Below are positions 16,915 through 22,089 of a DNA stretch of 22,089 bases, one piece after another. Made by a program: the position numbers and the translations under genes. The stretch lies in assembly GCA_902470475.1 (NCBI GenBank), contig CABRGT010000030.1:1-22089 (forward strand), in the 5' to 3' direction. Every line of letters starts with the position of its first letter. The stretch's first letter is position 1. Under the pieces are notes generated by a model. That model made no database searches. It saw only the letters and a list, made by a program, of their open reading frames with translations, and was not told the DNA's origin. The stretch is from an uncultured Porphyromonadaceae bacterium. Its GTDB lineage: Bacteria; Bacteroidota; Bacteroidia; Bacteroidales; Muribaculaceae.

Positions 16915-16922
16915 TAACTTTG
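16915..16922 (+). promoter_or_regulatory. -7 box of the aspartyl-protease gene, only 4 bp from the ATG
   Basis: TAACTTTG at 16915-16922 is an exact TAnnTTTG match. The gene's ATG begins at 16927, so initiation 6-8 bp downstream of the box would give a leaderless or nearly leaderless mRNA. No TTG sits at the usual -33 distance; the tandem 11-mers occupy that area. Confidence 0.55.
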
Positions 16923-16926
16923 CGCC

Positions 16927-17868
16927 ATGAAATCACAAATAAAACACATCTTCGCGGTATTCATTTTCTTATTGATGTCATTCAACGCAAGCGCAAGAAT
17001 GATAAAAGAGGCTCCTGTTGGAGAAATACCTTTTGCCATAGCCGGAGATAGTCGTATATACGTCACTGCTTTTGTAAATGGTTCTGATTCGCTCCGTTTT
17101 CTTGTTGATACCGGCGCATCTTCAATAGTGCTTAACACCAACTCTCCAAAACTCAAAGACTATATTCACGATGGAGAAATCGCCGATAATTTAGGGACTT
17201 CCGGAGTAAATACCGTAACATATAGCAACGACAATTCCGTTAAAGTCGGTTCGATACAGTACGACAAAGCCGGGTGCGCACATATACCTTATCCTCCTGA
17301 ATACTGGGACGGCGTTTTTGGACTCAACGGTTTAGCTGCATTTAATATAGAAATCAATTATGATGATTTCAAAATTTACTGCTATCCAAAAGATAATTTG
17401 AACTTTGAGAATTCTAACGTGTCAATTCCTTTTGTATATAAATATGATGTACCGTTTATAAATCTGCCGGTTAAACTGAATGGTATAATTCATAATCTTC
17501 TCCTTGAAGTTGATACTGGTTCTGACCGCATAATAGACTTGAATACCCCCTTCGTAAATAAAAACAATCTTCTTGAAACGCAGAAACCTTTTGCGATTTC
17601 TCGCATTGCAAGTTCAGACGGAGGTAGTGGTGAATTGAAAAATGTATTTTTCGATGAAGTAGTTGTAGGACCTTACATAATGCCAAGAGTGGCCGGTGCA
17701 TTTTCCACACTTACATCTGGAATGCAGAGCAAAGAAGATATAGATGGTATGATTGGTAACAATTTCCTTAAACGCTTCAATATGTTTATTGACTTTAAGA
17801 ATAATCTGCTCTATTTACAGCCAAATAATTTTTACTACGCTCCATTTTACGATTTTCTCATAAAATAA
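16927..17868 (+). CDS. Secreted aspartyl protease family protein (retropepsin-like, two-domain)
   Basis: This 313-residue protein has a signal peptide (1 to about 23, FIFLLMSFNASA) and two retropepsin-like halves. The first has the catalytic motif FLVDTGASS (Asp61) and ends with GVFGLNGLAAFNIEINYDDF. The second has LEVDTGSD (Asp196) and ends with GMIGNNFLKRFNMFIDFKNN. Each half thus has the D-T-G and the hydrophobic-hydrophobic-G motif that form a bilobed active site, as in bacterial aspartyl-protease family proteins. Substrate unknown; it should act in the periplasm or at the surface. The start at 16927 gives the signal peptide. The gene is clearly more AT-rich than its neighbours and uses A/T-ending codons, which suggests acquisition by transfer. 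It sits alone between two terminators. Confidence 0.87.
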   Translation: MKSQIKHIFAVFIFLLMSFNASARMIKEAPVGEIPFAIAGDSRIYVTAFVNGSDSLRFLVDTGASSIVLNTNSPKLKDYIHDGEIADNLGTSGVNTVTYSNDNSVKVGSIQYDKAGCAHIPYPPEYWDGVFGLNGLAAFNIEINYDDFKIYCYPKDNLNFENSNVSIPFVYKYDVPFINLPVKLNGIIHNLLLEVDTGSDRIIDLNTPFVNKNNLLETQKPFAISRIASSDGGSGELKNVFFDEVVVGPYIMPRVAGAFSTLTSGMQSKEDIDGMIGNNFLKRFNMFIDFKNNLLYLQPNNFYYAPFYDFLIK

Positions 17869-17893
17869 GCGTCTTTTCGCGCACATCATATGC

Positions 17894-17940
17894 TCCATAA
17901 CTTTGTGGAAAACAACCACAAGTTATGGACTTTCCTTTTT
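17894..17940 (+). terminator. Rho-independent terminator after the aspartyl-protease gene
   Basis: TCCATAACTTTGTGG (17894-17908) pairs with CCACAAGTTATGGA (17916-17929) with a single bulged T and a 7-nt loop, followed by CTTTCCTTTTT. It lies 25 bp after the stop codon. Confidence 0.88.
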
Positions 17941-17950
17941 CCGACCTCAA
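17935..17950 (+). repeat. 16-bp direct repeat, right copy
   Basis: An exact second copy of CTTTTTCCGACCTCAA (first copy 16752-16767), about 1.18 kb away, again directly downstream of a terminator hairpin and overlapping its T-tract. Confidence 0.85.
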
Positions 17951-18040
17951 CCTTCCGCCCATCAATACTCTGTAGAGACGCTTCCGGCCTTCGAAGCTCG
18001 AACTCGTCGAGAGAGATGAAACACTCTCCTCATTCTTATG

Positions 18041-18073
18041 CCGGGGTGTGCAGTAATCCGTCACACACGCCGG
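18041..18073 (+). promoter_or_regulatory. Inverted repeat upstream of the ion channel gene
   Basis: CCGGGGTGTG (18041-18050) pairs with CACACGCCGG (18064-18073) with one mismatch and a 13-nt loop. There is no T-tract. It lies 46 bp upstream of the channel's -7 box, so it could be an operator, or the remnant of another terminator. Confidence 0.4.
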
Positions 18074-18118
18074 AATGTTAAAAACACGCGCGGTCGCCGC
18101 CGTGACCCTTAAATCTTG

Positions 18119-18126
18119 TAATTTTG
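18119..18126 (+). promoter_or_regulatory. -7 box of the ion channel gene
   Basis: TAATTTTG at 18119-18126 matches TAnnTTTG exactly and is 36 bp before the ATG at 18163. It overlaps an in-frame TTG at 18124, which argues that translation does not start at that TTG. No good -33 TTG is evident. Confidence 0.6.
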
Positions 18127-18162
18127 CCCTGCACTTCAAATACCCGATCCAACTGTCACACT

Positions 18163-19026
18163 ATGAACAATCCGAATTACGACACCGCAGCCGCACGCCC
18201 GTCGGCGCGCATGGCATGCCGCTCGATTACCACTAACCGATGGTTCGAGTTCGGCATCACCGCGGTGATCCTCGCCAACTCGCTCCTGATCGGCGTCGAG
18301 ACCTACCACACAAGCGACATCATCACAAACATCCAGAATCTCATCCTCTATGTCTTCACCGTCGAGATAGCTCTCAGGTTCATCGCCTCCGACAGCGTCA
18401 GGGCCTTCTTCTCCGACGGATGGAACATATTCGACCTCTCGCTCGTACTCGTAGGTTACGTTCCCGAATCCCTGTTCGAGAATGCCTCCGCCCTGATGGC
18501 ACTGCGTGTCCTCCGCGTATTCCGCGTGCTGCGCCTGCTCAGAGCCGCAAAGGAAATCAAGGTCATAGTCAGCGTACTGCTCAAGAGCACCAGTGCCATG
18601 TTCTACAATGTGCTGCTGTTCGGCATATTCATCTATCTGTTCTCCATCATCGGCGTCGGGCTGTTCAAGCTCCCCGATCCCGCCGTTCTCGAAGGCGAGG
18701 AAAAGGCCCGGTACGAAAAACTGATGGAGATCGCGCCCCACTCGCCGTCCAACTCACCCGACCCCTTCGGCACCCTCGGCGAAGCCATGTTCACGCTCTT
18801 CCGCGAACTTACCGGAGAAGACTGGACCGATCTGCGCTACAACCACATCACCGCCTACGAACTGGGCGTCATCAAGACTCCGCCCGCAGTGACCAACATG
18901 TTTCACATCATCTGGTTCATAATAGCCGCGTTCATGCTGCTCAACCTCGTCACCGGCGCCATAATCAACAACTACCAGGCCGTCATGGAACGCAACGCCG
19001 ACCCCGACAAAAAGCCCGAAAGCTGA
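18163..19026 (+). CDS. Single-domain voltage-gated cation channel (BacNav/BacCav type)
   Basis: This 287-residue protein has six membrane helices and should form a homotetramer in the inner membrane. S1 is about residues 28-46, S2 about 55-76, S3 about 86-103. S4 (about 112-130, LMALRVLRVFRVLRLLRAAK) has Arg at 115, 118, 121, 124 and 127, every third position, as a voltage sensor. S5 is about 140-168 and S6 about 245-270 (AFMLLNLVTGAIINN). The pore loop is FGTLGEAMFTLFRELTGEDW. The filter TGEDWTD (217-223) aligns with TLESWSM of NavAb and has Asp at both places made Asp in the Ca2+-selective mutant CavAb, so Ca2+ selectivity is likely. The S5-pore loop is about 35 residues, longer than in NaChBac-type channels. 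ATG 18163 is preferred to an in-frame TTG at 18124. Confidence 0.92.
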   Translation: MNNPNYDTAAARPSARMACRSITTNRWFEFGITAVILANSLLIGVETYHTSDIITNIQNLILYVFTVEIALRFIASDSVRAFFSDGWNIFDLSLVLVGYVPESLFENASALMALRVLRVFRVLRLLRAAKEIKVIVSVLLKSTSAMFYNVLLFGIFIYLFSIIGVGLFKLPDPAVLEGEEKARYEKLMEIAPHSPSNSPDPFGTLGEAMFTLFRELTGEDWTDLRYNHITAYELGVIKTPPAVTNMFHIIWFIIAAFMLLNLVTGAIINNYQAVMERNADPDKKPES

Positions 19027-19038
19027 CCACAAGGGGCA

Positions 19039-19056
19039 GCAGGCGTACACGCCTGC
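19039..19056 (+). promoter_or_regulatory. Short perfect palindrome just after the channel gene
   Basis: GCAGGCGT (19039-19046) and ACGCCTGC (19049-19056) form an 8-bp stem around a 2-nt loop. It begins 12 bp after the channel's stop codon, ahead of the larger hairpin at 19080. Confidence 0.4.
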
Positions 19057-19079
19057 GACCTGGCATCACTCATATCACA

Positions 19080-19110
19080 GCGGGCGGAGGACCAAGAGTC
19101 CCCCGCCCGC
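19080..19110. terminator. GC-rich hairpin between convergent genes
   Basis: GCGGGCGGAGGAC (19080-19092) pairs with GTCCCCCGCCCGC (19098-19110) with one mismatch around a 5-nt loop. It sits between the ends of the channel gene (+) and the membrane-protein gene (-). No T-tract is present on either side, so it may act as a bidirectional stabilising or pausing hairpin. Confidence 0.6.
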
Positions 19111-19134
19111 CGGCCATAACAACCTATGCGCCCG

Positions 19135-19533
19135 TCACTGTCCGCTTGAGGCCACGCGGCAGACGATGCCGGCGAAAGCAAGCAGCCACAGACCGTTCAC
19201 AAGGATATAGTAGCGGTAGTCCGCGCACCATGCAGCCATGCACAGACTCACTATGACACTCAGTGCCAGCGATGTCCACGCCACCGCACGGATCACGACC
19301 GAAGCGCGCGACCCCGATGCGTTGGCCGAGACGGTCAGAAACACTGCCGCCATCACACCGGCCCACACACCGGCCACAAGCTGCATGCGGGCCGCATCGG
19401 GAACCAGGCTCACACCCCACCCGATCAGCAACCCGGCAAGCACCGCGATCACCGTGCCAGTTACGTTGAAACGGAACACGCTGTAGTTTTCCATCGGCTT
19501 CGGACCCGATGTGTATCTGTCCGTACCGCTCAT
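19135..19533 (-). CDS. Four-helix membrane protein of the SPFH/GYF operon
   Basis: This protein of 132 residues is not one I recognise. I start it at ATG 19533 (MSGTDRYTSGPKPMENYSV), where the start codon overlaps the stop of the preceding GYF gene in an ATGA; an upstream in-frame start at 19608 lies inside that gene. After a short polar N-terminus there are four hydrophobic segments: GTVIAVLAGLLIGWGVSLV, VAGVWAGVMAAVFLTVSA, VAWTSLALSVIVSLCMAAW and YILVNGLWLLAFAGIVCRV. The compact hydrophobic fold suggests a small inner-membrane protein. It is the last gene of the operon with the SPFH and GYF proteins and may anchor them to the membrane. No catalytic motif is visible. Confidence 0.8.
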   Translation of the reverse strand: MSGTDRYTSGPKPMENYSVFRFNVTGTVIAVLAGLLIGWGVSLVPDAARMQLVAGVWAGVMAAVFLTVSANASGSRASVVIRAVAWTSLALSVIVSLCMAAWCADYRYYILVNGLWLLAFAGIVCRVASSGQ

Positions 19534-19880
19534 GACTGCAGAAGCATCAGTTTGTTCACTTCCGGTATGTTGCAGGCCAGCTGCCAGCCCGTCATGCCGG
19601 GCGACCACATCAGGGTGTCGTCCTCTATCTTGCCGCGCCCGATCAGCTGACTCAGCTCATGGTCGGTAAGCGGACCGGCCTGGCGCCCTTCCGCCACCAC
19701 ATACCACGTGCGGCCGGCAGCCGGCGCACATGTGCGTCCCTGCTGGCCGGTTGTGCCGGCATTGACACCGGCCACCTGCATTGAGTTCATGGTCTGGTTC
19801 ATGGTGTTGACCATCTGCGTGGCCAGGCCCATGCCCATTCCGAATTCGACCAGTCGGTCGATACTGCTGAAATCTGTCAT
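19530..19880 (-). CDS. Stand-alone GYF_2-domain (DUF4339-like) protein
   Basis: This 116-residue protein has a Met/Gln/Asn-rich N-terminal part (about 12-45, including MGMGLATQMVNTMNQTMNSM) and a C-terminal GYF_2-like domain (about 58-108). The domain has WYVVAEGRQAGPLTDHELSQL and DTLMWSPGMTGWQLACNIPEV, with the typical W-Y...G...GP...L...G.I...T.-W..GM..W pattern. GYF domains of eukaryotes bind proline-rich peptides; bacterial GYF_2 is thought to be a protein-interaction module. The arrangement mirrors the C-terminal third of the neighbouring SPFH protein, so it may be a shortened paralogous piece. It starts 18 bp downstream of the SPFH gene and its stop overlaps the next start by 4 bp. Confidence 0.85.
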   Translation of the reverse strand: MTDFSSIDRLVEFGMGMGLATQMVNTMNQTMNSMQVAGVNAGTTGQQGRTCAPAAGRTWYVVAEGRQAGPLTDHELSQLIGRGKIEDDTLMWSPGMTGWQLACNIPEVNKLMLLQS

Positions 19881-19898
19881 TATCGTAAGTTTTTAAAG

Positions 19899-21302
19899 TT
19901 AAGGCATGGGAGGCATCGGCGGAGGTACCGGAGCTCCGGCAGGCTGGAAGAGCGATGCAAGCTCAGGCACCTGCCCGGCCGGCATCCACTGCGACATTCC
20001 CTGCGCCCACACATACGTCTGCGGCGTGAGCTGACCCTGCTGCACGAGCTGCTGGAGCTGTGGCATCGGATACGGGCCCCACTGCTGGCCGTTGATAGAC
20101 ACCATGTACTGAACGTTGCTGACCGGGGCGCCCGGCATAGGCGCTCCCGGCATAGGCGGCGGGGTTGCCCCCTGCATGCCGGCGGCCTGCTGCCACTGGT
20201 TGTTCATCTGCTGGCCCATATTGTTGACCATGCCGGCCATCTGGCCGCCAAGGGCTCCGCCGACAGCCATCGAGGTCATGAAGGCGGCCGGATTGATGCC
20301 GCTCGAACCTGTAGCGCCGCCGAAGCCGCCGGCATTCATGTTCGACGCAGCCGTCTGCATCACGTCCGACTGACGGTCAAGCGCGTGCGCGCCGATGAAC
20401 TGGGTCTCCGTCTGCAGGCGCTGGGCGCGCTGAGCCTCCTCGCGCTGTATGCGCATGGTGGCGTCGAGGTTGCGGGCGTTGATGTCCTGCATGTCGCTCA
20501 TGTTCTTGATGTTGACCGCCGTCTGCGCGTTGATTGTCGCTTGCTGCTGATCGGCGGTTACCGACCGCAGTTCGCGGTAGCCTTCCGAGTCCTTGTCCAC
20601 GTCCAGGCGCGATATGTCAAGGCGCCTGAGTTCTATGGCAAAGTCCTCCATGTCCTCGGTCAGACGCGGCTTCACTATGTCGTTGATCTCGTCGATGCGG
20701 CGAGTGAGCTGCAGCACAGGCAGCCCGTGGTTGTCGGGCGCGTTGCTCACCTCGCTCTTGATGCGTCGCACCACCGCGTCCCTGATCTGCTCCTTCAGAT
20801 CGTCGAGCGAGAAGTTGATCAGACGGTGGGCCTTGATGAACGCCTTCACGTCGGCGATGCGGAACGTAAGGCTGCCGCCCACCGACACAGGCACGGCGAA
20901 GTCGAGAAAGCGCGGATCAAACACGTCGAAGTACGGGATGGCGAAATTAAGCTTGATCACTCCCGACAGATTGATGAAGTAGATCTCGGCCTGGAAGGGC
21001 GATTCGCCCCCGAAAGCCATGCCCACCAGCGAGGTCAGTACCGGGAAGTTGGCCGTCTTGATCGTATCGTCATACGGACCTTCGATGAAGTCCTGCATCG
21101 TACCGTCCTTCTGCCGGTACACGAACACGGCCACCTCGCCGTCCTTCACACGCAGCGACGATCCGTAGCGGATAGCGTTCTCGCGCGAGGTCGAGTTCAC
21201 GTCCTGGCCCAGCGGGCGCCATTTCCATACCAGATATTCCTGTTCGTCGCAGCGGATCACATTCATCAGTCCGCCGCCTTTTCCTTTTCCGAAAATTCCC
21301 AT
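19899..21302 (-). CDS. SPFH-domain protein with C-terminal GYF_2 domain
   Basis: This 467-residue protein begins with an SPFH (stomatin/prohibitin/flotillin-like) domain (about 15-245) of the YdjI-like type: VIRCDEQEYLVWKWRPL, then AEIYFINLSGVIKLNFAIPY and SVGGSLTFRIADVKAFIKAH. A coiled-coil helix follows (about 230-310, rich in Gln, Glu and Arg). Next is a Gly/Met/Asn/Gln-rich low-complexity part (about 315-380). A Pro-rich linker (TPPPMPGAPMPGAPV) precedes the GYF_2 domain (about 398-452, QYMVSINGQQWGPYPMPQL). The chain ends PPPMPPMP. No signal peptide or clear membrane helix is present, so it is probably a cytosolic, membrane-associated oligomeric scaffold. It starts 3 bp after the zinc-ribbon gene stops. 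GYF_2 could bind its own or a neighbour's proline-rich tail. Confidence 0.88.
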   Translation of the reverse strand: MGIFGKGKGGGLMNVIRCDEQEYLVWKWRPLGQDVNSTSRENAIRYGSSLRVKDGEVAVFVYRQKDGTMQDFIEGPYDDTIKTANFPVLTSLVGMAFGGESPFQAEIYFINLSGVIKLNFAIPYFDVFDPRFLDFAVPVSVGGSLTFRIADVKAFIKAHRLINFSLDDLKEQIRDAVVRRIKSEVSNAPDNHGLPVLQLTRRIDEINDIVKPRLTEDMEDFAIELRRLDISRLDVDKDSEGYRELRSVTADQQQATINAQTAVNIKNMSDMQDINARNLDATMRIQREEAQRAQRLQTETQFIGAHALDRQSDVMQTAASNMNAGGFGGATGSSGINPAAFMTSMAVGGALGGQMAGMVNNMGQQMNNQWQQAAGMQGATPPPMPGAPMPGAPVSNVQYMVSINGQQWGPYPMPQLQQLVQQGQLTPQTYVWAQGMSQWMPAGQVPELASLFQPAGAPVPPPMPPMP

Positions 21303-21305
21303 GGG

Positions 21306-22089
21306 TTACGCTTTGATTTTGTATCGCTTTGCTATCGCTTCCATCTGCTCGAGCAGATCCCTGTCATCCTTCATGACGATGCGCGCCTTGATCAGCACCT
21401 GCTGTGCCTTAGCATAATAAGCCTTCTCAAGGGCCTTGTCAATTGTGTCTTTCTGGCTGAAAATACCCGACGGTTTAGCCAGCGGAGCACAGGATGTAAA
21501 GAAATCGAACATATCCTGTTTTCCGGACGGGACAGGGAAAGACGAGACTATCGACGCAAGCTTCGGCCCGGTCGAAGAAAACATTTCTTTAAAGACATTC
21601 CCGCTCTTTGCACGTTCCGCTGCAATTTTTGCACCGAGCCGCTCCCATGACGATTCTGAAGATTTTTCGGCAGGATGATCGAACTCATAGCCACATTGCT
21701 TACATTTAGTCGCAAGCACATCATTGATGATTTCGCCGCAGGCCGGACACTTGCGTACTTCGGGCCGCGAGGGTCGTGCCGGAGCGGTAGCGGCTCTTAC
21801 GGCCGCTGCAGCCGTCACTGCGGCAGCATCCGCCGCCTTCTGCTTGTTGGCGGCTTCCTGCTGCTGTGAGCGAAGCACCTGCTGCTGCTCGAAGAGACGT
21901 GCCTCGAGCACCATCACGAATTCATCCATCGACACACCCTCCTGCTGGGCGTTGCGGATAAGCCCCTGCCGCTCCAGGTCGCTGATCTCGCCGTCGGCCA
22001 CGGCCGCGTTGATCAGCGAGTTCAGGCGCGGCGACAGCGAATTGTCGCTCGCCGTGGGCTGCGCGGCCGGCGCGGGTGCCGACGGTGCC
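21306..22089 (-). CDS. Zinc-ribbon protein with acidic helical N-terminal domain (partial)
   Basis: The reading frame is open to the window edge, so the true start lies outside. A GTG at 22001 is in frame but is almost surely internal: the upstream codons continue the same domain (LSPRLNSLINAAVADGEISD). Visible parts are a proline/alanine-rich stretch at the edge, then a helical domain with NAAVADGEISDLERQGLIR and GVSMDEFVMVLEARL, resembling TerB-like or EF-hand-like repeats of Bacteroidales proteins. An Ala-rich coiled linker follows. A zinc ribbon has Cys-x2-Cys (CPACG) and, 11 residues later, Cys-x2-Cys (CKQCG). A helical C-terminus with IDKALEKAYYAKAQQVLIKA closes it. It is the first visible gene of the SPFH operon, 3 bp before the SPFH start, so the pair is co-transcribed. 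Confidence 0.8.
   Translation of the reverse strand, partial: APSAPAPAAQPTASDNSLSPRLNSLINAAVADGEISDLERQGLIRNAQQEGVSMDEFVMVLEARLFEQQQVLRSQQQEAANKQKAADAAAVTAAAAVRAATAPARPSRPEVRKCPACGEIINDVLATKCKQCGYEFDHPAEKSSESSWERLGAKIAAERAKSGNVFKEMFSSTGPKLASIVSSFPVPSGKQDMFDFFTSCAPLAKPSGIFSQKDTIDKALEKAYYAKAQQVLIKARIVMKDDRDLLEQMEAIAKRYKIKA

Noticed and set aside
18124..18162. N-terminal extension of the ion channel from TTG 18124
   Set aside because: The TTG is part of the -7 box TAATTTTG, so it would lie upstream of the transcript; ATG 18163 is the likely start.
16696..18162. Insertion sequence or transposon carrying the aspartyl protease
   Set aside because: No transposase, terminal inverted repeats or target-site duplication were found; only terminator-linked 16-bp repeats support mobility.
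20385..21650. 421-codon plus-strand ORF across the SPFH and zinc-ribbon genes
   Set aside because: It spans two supported minus-strand genes and their junction, with shadow-like composition.

Overview
The window looks like chromosomal DNA from a GC-rich member of the Bacteroidales; I infer a Muribaculaceae-like gut anaerobe. The evidence is repeated TAnnTTTG -7 boxes (several with a TTG element 19-20 bp upstream), a complete methylmalonyl-CoA decarboxylase cluster of the succinate-to-propionate pathway, a Bacteroidales-type ECF sigma factor, an OadG with an N-terminal lamin-tail-like domain, and a TolC/HlyD/permease operon of the kind common in this order. No tRNA, rRNA, CRISPR array or transposase gene was recognised.

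Layout. Positions 27-617 (-) encode an ECF sigma factor. A 379-bp spacer holds its promoter and that of the next operon. Positions 997-5635 (+) are a five-gene operon: methylmalonyl-CoA epimerase, decarboxylase alpha subunit, LTD-OadG subunit, biotin carrier and Na+-pumping beta subunit. Together they would epimerise methylmalonyl-CoA and decarboxylate it to propionyl-CoA while exporting Na+. A small unknown gene follows (5799-6158, +). Positions 6288-11892 (-) are a five-gene export operon (TolC, HlyD, two ABC-2 permeases, DUF3943 protein) with no ATPase gene. It is divergent from an AraC-type regulator (12051-12929, +), its probable controller.

Positions 12984-13559 (-) encode an unrecognised two-part protein. 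It is divergent from a 968-residue periplasmic M16 metallopeptidase (13789-16695, +). Next is an AT-rich aspartyl-protease gene (16927-17868, +). It stands out in base composition and lies between two hairpin terminators that are each followed by the same 16-mer. A single-domain voltage-gated cation channel follows (18163-19026, +), with a TGEDWTD pore motif that suggests Ca2+ selectivity.

The right end (19135 to the edge, -) is a compact operon: a zinc-ribbon protein running off the window, an SPFH-GYF_2 protein, a stand-alone GYF_2 protein and a four-helix membrane protein. This is the best candidate for a poorly described system. I infer a membrane-associated scaffold, loosely like the SPFH/zinc-ribbon membrane-stress proteins of Firmicutes.

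Limits: all assignments come from reading motifs and composition by eye. No database search, structure prediction or statistics were run.
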